Positions 1 to 9,308 of a stretch of 64,000 bases of DNA are shown here, in pieces. Position 1 is the stretch's first letter. The number at the start of each line of letters is the position of its first letter. The DNA is taken from positions 83,352 through 147,351 of the forward strand of contig NZ_KQ948036.1 of assembly GCF_001513965.1 (NCBI RefSeq), read 5' to 3'. Made by a program: the position numbers and the translations under genes. The notes under the pieces are model-generated. The model was not told the origin of the DNA, did not search any database, and saw nothing but the letters and a program-made list of their open reading frames with translations. The DNA comes from Streptomyces cellostaticus. GTDB lineage: Bacteria > Actinomycetota > Actinomycetes > Streptomycetales > Streptomycetaceae.

Positions 1-2
1 AC

Positions 3-467
3 GGAGTCGTCTTCGCCGCCGGGGTGATCGAGGACCGGCTGATCGCCGAGAAGACCCCCGAGTCCTTCCGGCGCGTGTACGGGACGAAGACGGCCGGGGC
101 CGCCGCCCTGCTCGCCGCGCTGGAGGACCTTCCGGGCGGACCGGCGTTCACCGTGCTGTTCGGCAGCATCGCCGCCGTCCTCGGCAACCGCGGCCAGGCC
201 GACTACGCCGCCGCGAACGACGCCCTGGAGCGCCTCGGTGCCGACTGGGCCGACCGCACAGGCCGCCGCGCGCTCACCGTGCACTGGGGCCCCTGGGCGC
301 CGTCCGGCAGCCACAACGGCATGGTCGGTGCGGAACTCGGCCGGGAGTACGCCCGCCGCGGGGTGCAGCTGATCGACCCGGACGAGGGCACCGCGGCCCT
401 GCTCCGGGAGCTGGCCTGGGGCGACCGCTCGGCCCGCGCCGTCGTCTACACCGCCTCGGGCTGGTGA
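3..467 (+). CDS. Multidomain PKS / PUFA-synthase-like protein, C-terminal ketoreductase end (5' truncated)
   Basis: Only the last 154 codons are inside the window; the frame is open from base 3, so the gene begins upstream. The visible part is the second half of a ketoreductase of the SDR type: the serine of FGSIAAVLGN and the tyrosine and asparagine of QADYAAAND form the catalytic set, followed by LTVHWGPW and a GM(V) segment. This reduces the beta-keto group of an ACP-bound chain. The tail (GREYARRGVQLIDPDEG) resembles the KR of PfaA-type PUFA synthases, an impression from memory. It stops one base before the next synthase starts, so the two proteins are surely co-translated partners. Upstream domains cannot be seen. 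Confidence 0.9.
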   Translation, partial: GVVFAAGVIEDRLIAEKTPESFRRVYGTKTAGAAALLAALEDLPGGPAFTVLFGSIAAVLGNRGQADYAAANDALERLGADWADRTGRRALTVHWGPWAPSGSHNGMVGAELGREYARRGVQLIDPDEGTAALLRELAWGDRSARAVVYTASGW

Positions 468-468
468 G

Positions 469-3400
469 ATGACACAACGTCAGACAGTCGTCGCCGTCGT
501 CGGGATGGCGGTGCTGCTGCCCGGCGCCGCCGGCCTCGACGCCTACTGGCGCAACCTGCGCGACGGCGTGGACGCGATCGCCGACGTCCCCGAGGGCCGG
601 TGGGACGCCGACTACTACCGCCCGGACTCGGCCACCGGGCCCGCCGCGGCCGACCGGATCTACTGCCGGCGGGGCGGTTTCGTGGACGGTCTGGCCGAGG
701 TGGAGGTGACCCGGTACGGCATCATGCCCGCCTCCGTGCCGGGCACCGAGCCCGACCAGCTGATCGCCCTCGACGTGGCCGCCGCCGCGCTCGCCGACGC
801 GGGCGGCGCGGACCGGCTGCCCGAGCGGCACCGGATCGGCGTGGCCCTCGGCCGCGGCGGCTACCTCACCCCCGGCCTGGTCCGGCTCGACCAGCGGGTG
901 CGCACGGCCGGTCAACTCGTCCGCACACTCGGCGAGTTACTTCCCGAGCTGTCCTCCGCGCAACTGGAGCGGGTGCGGACGGCGTTCACCGAGCGGCTCG
1001 GCCCGGACCGTCCCGAGTCCGCGATCGGCCTGGTCCCCAACCTCGCCGCGTCCCGCATCGCCAACCGGCTCGACCTGCGCGGCCCCGCCTACACCGTGGA
1101 CGCGGCCTGCGCCTCCTCGCTGGTCGCCGTCGACCAGGCGGTCACCGAACTCGCCACCGGCCGCTGCGACCTGATGCTGGCCGGGGGAGTGCACCACTGC
1201 CACGACATCACCCTGTGGAGCGTCTTCTCCCAGCTCCGCGCCCTGTCCCCGACCCAGCGCAGCCGCCCCTTCCACCGCAATGCCGACGGCCTCCTCATCG
1301 GGGAGGGAACCGGCGTCGTCGTCCTCAAACGGTTCGCGGACGCCGAACGCGACGGCGACCGTGTGTACGCGGTGATCCGCGGGACGGGCGTGGCCAGCGA
1401 CGGCCGTACCGCCGGGCTGGTCACCCCCGATCCCGGCGGCCAGACCCGTGCCGTGCGCCAGGCCTGGCGGGCCGCCGGCCTCGACCCGGCCGCGCCGCAC
1501 TCGATCGGCCTGCTGGAGGCGCACGGCACCGCCACCCCGGCCGGGGACGCGGCCGAACTTGCCACCCTGGCCGAGGTGTTCGGGCCGGCCGCGGCCTACC
1601 GTGACGAGCGGCCCGTCCTCGGGTCGGTGAAGTCGATGATCGGGCACACCATGCCGGCCGCCGGGATCGCCGGCCTGGTCAAGGCCGTCCTCGCCCTGCA
1701 CCACGGCACCCTCCTGCCCACCCTCCACTGCGACGACCCCCACCCCGCCCTCGCGGCCACCCGCTTCCGCACCCTGGAACGGGCCCGCCCCTGGGAGACC
1801 GGGCCGCACCAGCCGGTCCGACGGGCCGCCGTGAACGCCTTCGGGTTCGGCGGGATCAACGCCCATGTGGTGCTGGAGGAGGCGCCGGGGGTGCGGCCGA
1901 GGTCCCGGCGGGCCCCGACCATGGTGGCCGAGCCCGAACGCGTCCTCCTGCTCGCTGCCGACGACGTCGACGAGCTCTCCGCCCTCCTCGACACCGACGA
2001 CTCGGCCGTCCTCGCCTCCGGCCTCGACCCCGCGCGGCCGCATCCCGACGCCGGACCCGTACGCCTCGGCATCGTCGCCCCCACCGCCAAGCGGCTCGCG
2101 CTGGCCCGACGGGTGACCGGCAAGGGCCGGGCCTGGCAGGGCCGCAGCGACGTCTGGTTCCGGCCCACCCCGCTGCTCGGGCCCGCCGGCGGCAAGCTGG
2201 CCTTCGTCTTCCCCGGTCTGGAGAGCGACTTCGCGCCCCGCGCCGACGACATCGCCGCGCACTTCGGCCTGACCCCGCTCACCGGTACCGGCACGGACGT
2301 ACAGGTCGGCGACGTCGGACGGCACGGCTTCTCGGTCGTCGGCGTGGGCCGGCTGCTGGACACCGCGCTGCGCCGCATGGGGGTCGTACCGGACGCGGTC
2401 GCCGGGCACAGCGTCGGTGAGTGGACGGCCATGGCGGCGGCCGGCCTCTACTCGGGTGCCGAAGTGGACGCGTTCATGGCCGGGTTCGACCCGGACACGC
2501 TGACCGTGCCGGGCCTCGCCTTCGCCGCGGTGGGCGCCTCGGCCGACCGGGTCCGCGCCGCCCTCGCCGAGGCGTGGCAGGGCTCCGGGATCGTGCTGTC
2601 CCACGACAACGCGCCCCGGCAGTCGATGGTGTGCGGGCCGGATGCGGCGGTCCAGGAGTTCGTGCGGTCCTTCCGCGCCGAGGGCGTCCTGTGCCAGGTC
2701 CTGCCCTTCCGCTCCGGCTTCCACACGCCGATGCTGGAGCCGTACCTCGCGCCCATCAAGGAGGCCGCCGAACGCTTCCGGCTCCATCCGCCGACCGTTC
2801 CGGTGTGGTCCGGAACGACCGCCGCGCCCTTCCCGGGAGAGGAGGCGGCAGTACGCGACCTGTTCGTACGGCACCTGCTGGAGCCCGTGCGCTTGCGTGA
2901 GCTCGTCGAGGCCCTGTACACGGCAGGCCACCGCACCTTCGTCCAGACCGGCCCCGGCCAGCTGGCCTCCCTCATCACCGACACCCTCGCCGACCGCGAC
3001 CACCTCACCGTCGCCGCCAATTCGCCCCACCGTCCCGGGGTGTCCCAACTCCGGCGTGTGGCAACGGCGTTGTGGACGGCGGGGGCGCGCGTGGCCCCGG
3101 CGGTGCCGCCTGCCCGATCACTCGGGTCGGCAGCATCTGCGCAGACACCCGAGCCGGCAGACGACGCGCAGACACCCGAGCCGGCAGCCGACGCGCAGGC
3201 ACCCGAGCCGGCAGCTCACCCTCAGGCTCCCGCGCGGGAGCGCCGCACTCAGGCCGCCGAGTCTTCAGTGCGCGCACAAGCCCCCGAACCGGCCCCTCGT
3301 GCCCACGCTTCCGCCGCGGCGCCCCAGCGGCCGCCCGTCCGCCTCGACCTGGACGGTGCCCTGATATCCCTGGCCGGGCCGGACCTGGACGCGCTGCGGT

Positions 3401-5340
3401 CGGAGTTGCGGCCGGCTCGGCAGACGGCGCACCCCTCGCAGCCGCCCCGCCCCGGCACATCCCCCCTCGACGAGTTCGCCCCCCACTGGCCGGCCGCCGC
3501 CGAGCTGACCGCCCTGCTGCGGGACACCGCCGACACGGCAGCGGAGTTGATCGCGGCGAGCGGCCGCCGAAGCGACGGCACGCCCCGATCACGCAGCACC
3601 ACCGACGCCGCACCGCCCCCGGCTTCCGCACACCGCGCCATCGCCCAAGCCGCTGCCCCGGCACACCCGGCCGCCGCCCCCGCTGTCGTACCTCACACCC
3701 GCGTCCCCAAGCCGCCCCCGTCCACAGCCTCCCGTCCCCCCTCCACCACCACAACCCTCCGCGTCTCTCCCCACGCCATGCCCCACCTCCTCGACCACTG
3801 CTTCTTCCCTCAGCGCCCCAACTGGCCGGACATCGAAGACCGTTGGCCGGTAGTCCCCGCCACCACGATCGTGCAGCACATGATGGACGCGGCGGAGGAG
3901 GCCGCCCCCGGGCTGCGGGCGGTCGCCGTGCACGGAGCCCGGTTCGACCGGTGGCTCACCGCCACGCCCCCGGTCGACGTGCCGGTCACCGTCACCCCGG
4001 ATCCCGGCCATCCGGACCGCGTCGCCGTCACGTTCGGCCCCACGGCCCGCGCCGTGGTCGAACTCGCCCCGCACCACCCCGCACCGCCCCCGCCGAGCCT
4101 CCTGCCCGACGCACCCGAACGCGCCCCCGAGCACACCGCCGCCCAGATCTACCGTGAGCGGTGGATGTTCCACGGCCCGGCGTTCCAGGGCCTCACCGAG
4201 CTGACCGCGATCGGCGACCGGCACATCCGCGGAGTGATCACCGCACCCGCGGCGCCCGGCGCCCTGCTCGACAACGTCGGCCAGCTCCTCGGCTACTGGA
4301 TCATGGCGACCCGCACCGAACGGACCGTCGTCTTCCCGGTGCAGATGCGCCACATGCGCTTCCACGGGCCCCACCCGGCCCCCGGGACCCAGGTCGTCTG
4401 CCTGCTGCGGATCACCTCGCTCACCGACACGGTCCTGGAGGCGGACGCCGAGCTGACCGTCGGCGGCCGGGTGTGGGCCGTGCTCGGCGGCTGGCAGGAC
4501 CGCCGCTTCGACAACGACCCGCAGACCCGGCCCGTCGAACGCTTCCCCGAGCGCCACACCCTCTCCGAGGCCCGGTCCGGCGGCTGGACGCTGGTGCACG
4601 AGCGGTGGCCGGACCTCGCCTCGCGCGAGCTGATCATGCGCAACGCGCTCGGTGGCGCGGAGCGCACGGAGTACGCCGGGCGCCCGCCGCGCGGCCGCCG
4701 GCAGTGGCTGCTCGGCCGGATCGCGGTCAAGGACGCCGTACGGCAGTGGCTCTGGCAGCACGGCGAAGGCCCCGTCTTCCCTGCGGAGCTACGCGTGCAC
4801 AACGACGAACTCGGCCGCCCGTACGTCACCGGCGTGCACGGCCGCACCCTGCCCCCGCTGGACGTCTCGCTCGCCCACCGGGCCGAGGCGGGCGTGGCGA
4901 TCGTACGGCCGCACCGTCCCGGTCCCGGGCCCGGCATCGACATCGAAGAGGTCACCGCACGCGACCCCGCGACCCTCACCACCGCTCTCGGCACGGACGA
5001 ACTGCGCCTCCTGCACACGCTCTCGGCGGACGGCCCCGACGACGAGGCCCTGTGGTTCACCCGCTTCTGGGCCGCCAAGGAGGCCGTCGCCAAGGCCGAG
5101 GGCGTCGGATTCGGCGGCCGCCCCAGGGACTTCACCGTGCGGGAGGCCGCCCCGGACGGCAGCCGGCTGGTGGTCTCCGGCCGGCTGGAGCGCGCGTACA
5201 CGGTGCACTGCGCGCCCGCGAGCAACCCACCCACCCTGCGGCAACGCGCCTACGTGGTGGCCTGGACGACGGGACCCGCGCCCGGCGACGAACAGGGCGA
5301 CGGACAAGACGACCGAGCAGCCGAGGAGTACACCCGATGA
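469..5340 (+). CDS. Iterative-type synthase KS-AT-DH with C-terminal 4'-phosphopantetheinyl transferase
   Basis: 1623 residues. Ketosynthase about 5-470 with catalytic Cys214 (DAACASSL), His352 (EAHGT) and His393 (IGHT), so it is condensing-competent and not a chain-length-factor mimic. Acyltransferase about 575-870 with Ser648 (GHSVGEW) and His752 (FHTPM). A proline/alanine-rich linker (about 880-1100) carries AQTPEPADD-like nonapeptide repeats and no ACP motif. Double-hotdog dehydratase about 1100-1345 with His1110 and Asp1268 (DNVGQ). Sfp-like phosphopantetheinyl transferase about 1410-1600 with GIDIE (Asp1491, Glu1493) and WAAKEAVAK. A terminal PPTase after DH is known from enediyne PKSs; here KR and ACP are on other polypeptides. 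It ends ATGA-overlapped with the ACP gene. Confidence 0.93.
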   Translation: MTQRQTVVAVVGMAVLLPGAAGLDAYWRNLRDGVDAIADVPEGRWDADYYRPDSATGPAAADRIYCRRGGFVDGLAEVEVTRYGIMPASVPGTEPDQLIALDVAAAALADAGGADRLPERHRIGVALGRGGYLTPGLVRLDQRVRTAGQLVRTLGELLPELSSAQLERVRTAFTERLGPDRPESAIGLVPNLAASRIANRLDLRGPAYTVDAACASSLVAVDQAVTELATGRCDLMLAGGVHHCHDITLWSVFSQLRALSPTQRSRPFHRNADGLLIGEGTGVVVLKRFADAERDGDRVYAVIRGTGVASDGRTAGLVTPDPGGQTRAVRQAWRAAGLDPAAPHSIGLLEAHGTATPAGDAAELATLAEVFGPAAAYRDERPVLGSVKSMIGHTMPAAGIAGLVKAVLALHHGTLLPTLHCDDPHPALAATRFRTLERARPWETGPHQPVRRAAVNAFGFGGINAHVVLEEAPGVRPRSRRAPTMVAEPERVLLLAADDVDELSALLDTDDSAVLASGLDPARPHPDAGPVRLGIVAPTAKRLALARRVTGKGRAWQGRSDVWFRPTPLLGPAGGKLAFVFPGLESDFAPRADDIAAHFGLTPLTGTGTDVQVGDVGRHGFSVVGVGRLLDTALRRMGVVPDAVAGHSVGEWTAMAAAGLYSGAEVDAFMAGFDPDTLTVPGLAFAAVGASADRVRAALAEAWQGSGIVLSHDNAPRQSMVCGPDAAVQEFVRSFRAEGVLCQVLPFRSGFHTPMLEPYLAPIKEAAERFRLHPPTVPVWSGTTAAPFPGEEAAVRDLFVRHLLEPVRLRELVEALYTAGHRTFVQTGPGQLASLITDTLADRDHLTVAANSPHRPGVSQLRRVATALWTAGARVAPAVPPARSLGSAASAQTPEPADDAQTPEPAADAQAPEPAAHPQAPARERRTQAAESSVRAQAPEPAPRAHASAAAPQRPPVRLDLDGALISLAGPDLDALRSELRPARQTAHPSQPPRPGTSPLDEFAPHWPAAAELTALLRDTADTAAELIAASGRRSDGTPRSRSTTDAAPPPASAHRAIAQAAAPAHPAAAPAVVPHTRVPKPPPSTASRPPSTTTTLRVSPHAMPHLLDHCFFPQRPNWPDIEDRWPVVPATTIVQHMMDAAEEAAPGLRAVAVHGARFDRWLTATPPVDVPVTVTPDPGHPDRVAVTFGPTARAVVELAPHHPAPPPPSLLPDAPERAPEHTAAQIYRERWMFHGPAFQGLTELTAIGDRHIRGVITAPAAPGALLDNVGQLLGYWIMATRTERTVVFPVQMRHMRFHGPHPAPGTQVVCLLRITSLTDTVLEADAELTVGGRVWAVLGGWQDRRFDNDPQTRPVERFPERHTLSEARSGGWTLVHERWPDLASRELIMRNALGGAERTEYAGRPPRGRRQWLLGRIAVKDAVRQWLWQHGEGPVFPAELRVHNDELGRPYVTGVHGRTLPPLDVSLAHRAEAGVAIVRPHRPGPGPGIDIEEVTARDPATLTTALGTDELRLLHTLSADGPDDEALWFTRFWAAKEAVAKAEGVGFGGRPRDFTVREAAPDGSRLVVSGRLERAYTVHCAPASNPPTLRQRAYVVAWTTGPAPGDEQGDGQDDRAAEEYTR
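3139..3219 (+). repeat. Three tandem 27-bp units inside the synthase linker
   Basis: Three consecutive 27-bp units, beginning at 3139, 3166 and 3193, encode AQTPEPADD, AQTPEPAAD and AQAPEPAAH. A decayed continuation (PQAPAR) follows. Because the unit is nine codons, copy-number change keeps the frame and only alters the length of the flexible arm between the AT and DH domains. Confidence 0.85.
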
Positions 5341-5657
5341 ACCCCACCCCGCCGGTCCCGGCGCAGCCCACCACCGACACGGTGCTCGCCGAGATCACCG
5401 GCATGCTCGGCACCCTCCTAGCGGAGTACGGCGAGGACGACGCGGTGATCGGCATGTCCACCACCTTCAACCGCGACCTGGAGCTGGAGAGCATCGACCT
5501 CGTCACGCTGGCGGGCCTGCTGGAGGAGCGGTACGGACGGCGGGTCAACCTCGCCGAGTTCCTGGCGGGCATGGAGTTCGACGAGATCATCGAGCTGACC
5601 GTGGGCCGCCTGGTCGAGTACGTGGTGTGGAGCCTGAAGGCCACGGAGGCGGGCTGA
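5337..5657 (+). CDS. Free-standing acyl carrier protein
   Basis: 106 residues with the carrier-protein core NRDLELESIDLVTLAGLLEERY; Ser52 of LESID is the expected phosphopantetheine attachment site. It has an extended N-terminal tail and a hydrophobic C-terminal helix ending VVWSLKATEAG. The start ATG overlaps the stop of the KS-AT-DH-PPTase gene (ATGA), so the two are probably made in fixed ratio, and the fused PPTase is the obvious enzyme to activate it. It may hold the growing chain or pass it to the hydrolase and glycosyltransferase that follow; which is not visible from sequence. Confidence 0.9.
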   Translation: MNPTPPVPAQPTTDTVLAEITGMLGTLLAEYGEDDAVIGMSTTFNRDLELESIDLVTLAGLLEERYGRRVNLAEFLAGMEFDEIIELTVGRLVEYVVWSLKATEAG

Positions 5658-5660
5658 GCC

Positions 5661-6479
5661 ATGGCGATGATCGACGCCGGCGGAATCCGGCTGCACGTCC
5701 AGCGTATGGGGCCCCCGGACGGCCGTACCCCGCACGCCACGGTCGTCCTCGTGCACGGGCTGCTCACCGACAGCCTGGCCAGCTACTACTTCACCGTCGC
5801 CCCCGCCTTCGCGGCGGCCGGCCTCGACGTCGTCATGTACGACCTGCGGGGTCACGGCCGCAGCGAGCGCCCGCCGGACGGCTACACCCTCGACCACAAC
5901 ATCGACGACCTGGACGCGCTCCTCGACCGTCTGGGCATCACCGGTCCCGTGCACCTCGTCGGCAACTCCTACGGCGGCACCATCGCCTTCGGCTACGCGG
6001 CCCGCCACCCGGAACGCGCGGCCGGCCTCACCCTGATCGAGTCCGAGCCCGCGACCGCCGCCTGGGCGGCCAAACTGGGCGGCATCCTGCGCCGGGTGGT
6101 GACCCAGCTCGCGTACAACGAGCCGGACGCCATCGCCTGGATCACCGCGAACCGCGGCCACAACACCGCCCGCCTGGCCAAGGGCGCCGCCCGGCTCGCC
6201 CGCGAGACCACCCTCGGTCGGGACATCCCCGCCAGCCGGGTGCTGACCGAGGAGCAGATCAGGGCCGTACGCTGCCCGGTCCTCGGCGTGTACGGCGGCG
6301 ACTCGGACCTGGTGGACCTGGTGCCGCTGAAGCAGGCGCTGCTCACGGACTTCCGGCCCGTCGTGCTGCCGGGGCACGAGCACTCGGTGCTGGTCGAGGC
6401 CGCCGCAACCGTCGGCGCGCACATCCTCGACCTGATCCGCTCCGTGGCAGGGGCAGGGGCAGGGGCAGGGGTCCGGTGA
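5661..6479 (+). CDS. Alpha/beta hydrolase (possible chain-release thioesterase)
   Basis: 272 residues with the full alpha/beta-hydrolase layout: oxyanion segment VLVHGLLTD (about 29-37), DLRGHGRSERP, nucleophile elbow GNSYGG with Ser103, an acidic candidate in YGGDSD (about 211-216) and a C-terminal His in PGHEHS (239 or 241). Three bases separate it from the ACP gene and its stop overlaps the glycosyltransferase GTG, so it belongs to the same transcription unit. The position suggests release of the acyl chain from the ACP as acid or ester; this is inferred. The C-terminus is a Gly-Ala run coded by a short GGGGCA-type repeat (6450-6471), a slippage-prone spot just before the coupled start codon. 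Confidence 0.88.
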   Translation: MAMIDAGGIRLHVQRMGPPDGRTPHATVVLVHGLLTDSLASYYFTVAPAFAAAGLDVVMYDLRGHGRSERPPDGYTLDHNIDDLDALLDRLGITGPVHLVGNSYGGTIAFGYAARHPERAAGLTLIESEPATAAWAAKLGGILRRVVTQLAYNEPDAIAWITANRGHNTARLAKGAARLARETTLGRDIPASRVLTEEQIRAVRCPVLGVYGGDSDLVDLVPLKQALLTDFRPVVLPGHEHSVLVEAAATVGAHILDLIRSVAGAGAGAGVR

Positions 6480-7678
6480 GCGGGTTCCTGTTCGTCGTCC
6501 CCCCGCTGGTCGGACACATCAACCCGGCTGTCGGCATCGCCGCCCGGCTCGGCAGGCGCGGCCACCGGGTGGCCTGGGCCTGCGCCGACCCCGCACTGCT
6601 GCACCGGCTCGCGGGTGAGGACGCGCAGGTGTTCGCCTGCGCGGGCCCGGTGCCGGGCGCGGAGGGGGCCGTCCGGCCGCCCGGCCTGCGGGGTGCGGAA
6701 GCCCTGAAGTTCCTGTGGGAGTGGTACCTGGTGCCGCTCGCCGACGCGATGGCACCGGGCGTGAGTGCGGCCGCCGAGCAGTTCCGGCCCGACGTCATCG
6801 TCGCCGACCAGCAGGCCTTCGCCGGCGCTCTGGTGGCCGAGCGCCTCGGTCTGCCGTGGGCGACCTCCGCCACCACCTCGGCCGAGTTCACCGGCGCCTA
6901 CGACGGCCTGCCCAAGGTCGCCGAATGGCTGCGGCAGCGCCTGGCCGGACTGCGCACCCGGATCGGCGATCCGGCCGGCACCGCCGACCCGCGCTACTCG
7001 CCCCACCTCCTGCTCGTCTTCAGCACACCCGAACTCATCGGTCCCCAGGCCCCGTTGGGGCAACGGATCCACTACGTCGGGCCGTCCCTCGCCGACCGCC
7101 CGGCCGGACCCGGCTTCCCCTGGCAGTGGCTGGACCCCGGCCGGGCGAAGGTCCTGGTGACCCTGGGCACCGCCAACGCCGACGCCGGCGGCCGCTTCCT
7201 CGGCGAATGCCTCGCCGCGCTGCGCGAACGCGCCGACCGGGTGCAGGCGGTGCTCGTGGACCCGGGCGGCACCCTGCCGGCCGGCCCCGCCGGCTCCGCC
7301 GACCTCTCCGACAAGGACGTACTGATCCTGCCGTCCGTGCCCCAACTCCCGCTCCTGGAAAGGATGGACGCGGTCGTCTGCCACGCCGGACACAACACCG
7401 TGTGCGAGGCGCTCTGGCACGGCGTCCCGCTCGTGGTGGCCCCCATCCGCGACGACCAGCCCGTGGTGGCCTCCCAGGTCGTGGACGCGGGCGCCGGCGT
7501 CCGGGTCCGTTTCGGCCGGGTCACCGCGCTCCGGCTGGGCGCGGCCCTCGACACCGTCCTGCACGACCGTGCCCACCGGGCCGCCGCCGTCCGCGTCCGC
7601 ACGGCGTTCCGCGCGGCCGGCGGCGCCCGCGCAGCCGCCGCCCACCTCGAACGACTGGCGTCACACAGCAGCCCATGA
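6476..7678 (+). CDS. Family 1 (GT-B) glycosyltransferase, MGT/CrtX-like
   Basis: 400 residues from a GTG start that overlaps the preceding TGA. The N-terminal half opens with FLFVVPPLVGHINPAVGIA, the usual acceptor-domain start of macrolide and zeaxanthin glycosyltransferases. The C-terminal nucleotide-sugar domain carries VLVTLGT and VCHAGHNTVCEALWHGVPLV with the donor-binding His-Asn-Glu pattern and IRDDQPV just after it. It should move a sugar from an NDP-sugar to a hydroxyl of the lipid or polyketide made by the synthase. No sugar-biosynthesis genes lie in the visible part of the cluster, so an ordinary UDP-hexose donor is likely. Confidence 0.9.
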   Translation: MSGFLFVVPPLVGHINPAVGIAARLGRRGHRVAWACADPALLHRLAGEDAQVFACAGPVPGAEGAVRPPGLRGAEALKFLWEWYLVPLADAMAPGVSAAAEQFRPDVIVADQQAFAGALVAERLGLPWATSATTSAEFTGAYDGLPKVAEWLRQRLAGLRTRIGDPAGTADPRYSPHLLLVFSTPELIGPQAPLGQRIHYVGPSLADRPAGPGFPWQWLDPGRAKVLVTLGTANADAGGRFLGECLAALRERADRVQAVLVDPGGTLPAGPAGSADLSDKDVLILPSVPQLPLLERMDAVVCHAGHNTVCEALWHGVPLVVAPIRDDQPVVASQVVDAGAGVRVRFGRVTALRLGAALDTVLHDRAHRAAAVRVRTAFRAAGGARAAAAHLERLASHSSP

Positions 7679-7688
7679 GGGAGAGCCG

Positions 7689-8756
7689 ATGAGCGATCAG
7701 AGCAAGAACAGCGAGCGCATCGCCGCCCTGCGCCCTGCCTACCAGACCGACCTGGCCGACGGCACGGACCGCTTCTTCGCACCCCGGCGCACCACCTGCC
7801 CTTGGTGCGCTTCACGCCGCCTGACGACCCGCCTGCGCACCACCGACCTGCTCCAGCACAAGCCCGGCCGCTTCTGCCTCGACCGCTGCACGGACTGCGG
7901 CCACACCTTCCAGAACCCCCAACTCACCGAAGAAGGGCTGGAGTTCTACTACCGCGACTTCTACGACGGCCTCGGTGAGCAGCGCATGAGCGGCACCTTC
8001 GGCGGCCGCACCGCGATGTACCGGAACCGCGCCGAGTCGATGGCCCCGCACGACCCCACCCCGAAGAACTGGCTCGACGTCGGCACCGGCCACGGCCACT
8101 TCTGCGAGGCCGCCCGCACCGTCCTGCCCGGCACCGCCTTCGACGGTCTCGACTTCACCGACGGCGTCGAACTCGCCGCCCGCGAGGGCCGCGTGGAGCA
8201 CGCCTACCGCGGCGCCTTCCCCGACCTCGCACCCGAACTCGCCGCCCGCTACGACGTGGTGAGCATGTTCCACTACCTCGAGCACAGCACCGACCCCGAG
8301 CGTGAACTCCGCGCCGCCCACGAGGCCGTACGCCCCGGCGGCCACCTGCTTATCGAGGTACCGGACCCGGAGAGCCGCTACGCCCGTCTCCTCGGGCGCT
8401 GGTGGCTGCCCTGGCTCCAGCCGCAGCACCTGCACTTCATGCCGGTGGCCAACCTGCGGCAGCGGCTCACCGAGCTCGGCTTCACGGTGGTCGCCGAGCA
8501 GCACGCGGAGCCGCACGACCCGGTCGACCTCCTCGCTGCCGTCTGGCTGTCCCTCGACCACACCGCCCCGCGCGAGGACGCCCCCTGGCTGCCCGAGCCT
8601 CCCGGCGCCCTCCGGCGCACCCTGCGCACCGCCCTCTTCCTGGCGGGCGCACCCGCCCTGCTCACGGCCACCCTCCTCGACCGCCTCGCGATACGCCCCC
8701 TGTCCCACCGCCTCGGCCTCTCCAACGCCTACCGCCTGGTCGCCCGCCGCGAATGA
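7689..8756 (+). CDS. Zinc-ribbon class I SAM-dependent methyltransferase
   Basis: 355 residues from ATG after a GAGGGAGAG ribosome-binding site. The N-terminus has a zinc-ribbon pattern (Cys37-x2-Cys40 and Cys67-x2-Cys70). The SAM-binding motif LDVGTGHGHFCE lies at about 129-140, followed by a YDVVSMFHYLEH strand and VRPGGHLLIEVPD. The C-terminal 60 residues include a hydrophobic segment (LFLAGAPALLTATLL) that could sit on the membrane. Its place behind the glycosyltransferase suggests O-methylation of the sugar or lipid. The last ~105 bp of the gene have been copied three times downstream together with the tail of the convergent gene. Confidence 0.9.
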   Translation: MSDQSKNSERIAALRPAYQTDLADGTDRFFAPRRTTCPWCASRRLTTRLRTTDLLQHKPGRFCLDRCTDCGHTFQNPQLTEEGLEFYYRDFYDGLGEQRMSGTFGGRTAMYRNRAESMAPHDPTPKNWLDVGTGHGHFCEAARTVLPGTAFDGLDFTDGVELAAREGRVEHAYRGAFPDLAPELAARYDVVSMFHYLEHSTDPERELRAAHEAVRPGGHLLIEVPDPESRYARLLGRWWLPWLQPQHLHFMPVANLRQRLTELGFTVVAEQHAEPHDPVDLLAAVWLSLDHTAPREDAPWLPEPPGALRRTLRTALFLAGAPALLTATLLDRLAIRPLSHRLGLSNAYRLVARRE

Positions 8757-8850
8757 CCGGCGCGCTTATAGGGCCTTCGTGCGGATCAGGGCCGACAGTA
8801 CGAGGGTGCCCGGCGGCAGTGGCAGCTGGTCGGTCAGCGTCCGGTAGTCG

Positions 8851-8985
8851 ATGACGGTTGCGGTGGCCGCTGTCGGCGTGCACCGCCTGCTTGCGGTCGC
8901 CTTCCTTGACGGCTTGGTGATGCGTCTGCTGTCCCACCGTCTCGGCCTGTCCAAGGCCTACCGCTTGGTTGCCCGCTGTGAGTGA
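8851..8985 (+). other. 44-codon ORF in repeat unit 1 (methyltransferase-tail copy)
   Basis: ATG to TGA, ending HRLGLSKAYRLVARCE, against HRLGLSNAYRLVARRE in the true methyltransferase. The first ten codons come from antisense flippase sequence. No ribosome-binding site is visible before the ATG. It is a by-product of the tandem amplification and may not be translated. The opposite strand of the same unit has an open frame (8766-8954) that ends like the flippase-like protein (PPGTLVLSALIRTKAL). Confidence 0.5.
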
Positions 8986-9079
8986 CCGGCGCGCTTATAG
9001 GGCCTTCGTGCGGATCAGGGCCGACAGTACGAGGGTGCCCGGCGGCAGTGGCAGCTGGTCGGTCAGCGTCCGGTAGTCG

Positions 9080-9214
9080 ATGACGGTTGCGGTGGCCGCT
9101 GTCGGCGTGCACCGCCTGCTTGCGGTCGCCTTCCTTGACGGCTTGGTGATGCGTCTCCTGTCCCACTGTCTCGGCCTGTCCAAGGGCTACCGTCTGGTCG
9201 CCCGCTGTGAGTGA
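9080..9214 (+). other. 44-codon ORF in repeat unit 2
   Basis: Same frame and length as the ORF in unit 1, ending HCLGLSKGYRLVARCE. The opposite strand is open over 8995-9183 with the flippase-like tail. No Shine-Dalgarno sequence is visible. Confidence 0.5.
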
Positions 9215-9308
9215 CCGGCGCGCTTACAGGGCCTTCGTGCGGATCAGCGCCGACAGCGCCAGGGTGCCCGGCGGCAGTGGCAGCCAGTCGGTCAGCGTCC
9301 GGTAGTCG

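Noticed and set aside
937..3048. 703-codon minus-strand frame within the synthase gene
   Set aside because: Antisense of well-defined KS and AT domains; no motif of its own.
469..5340. Enediyne PKS
   Set aside because: The DH-PPTase end is enediyne-like, but the protein lacks the internal ACP and KR of a PKSE, and the downstream genes are not the enediyne accessory set.
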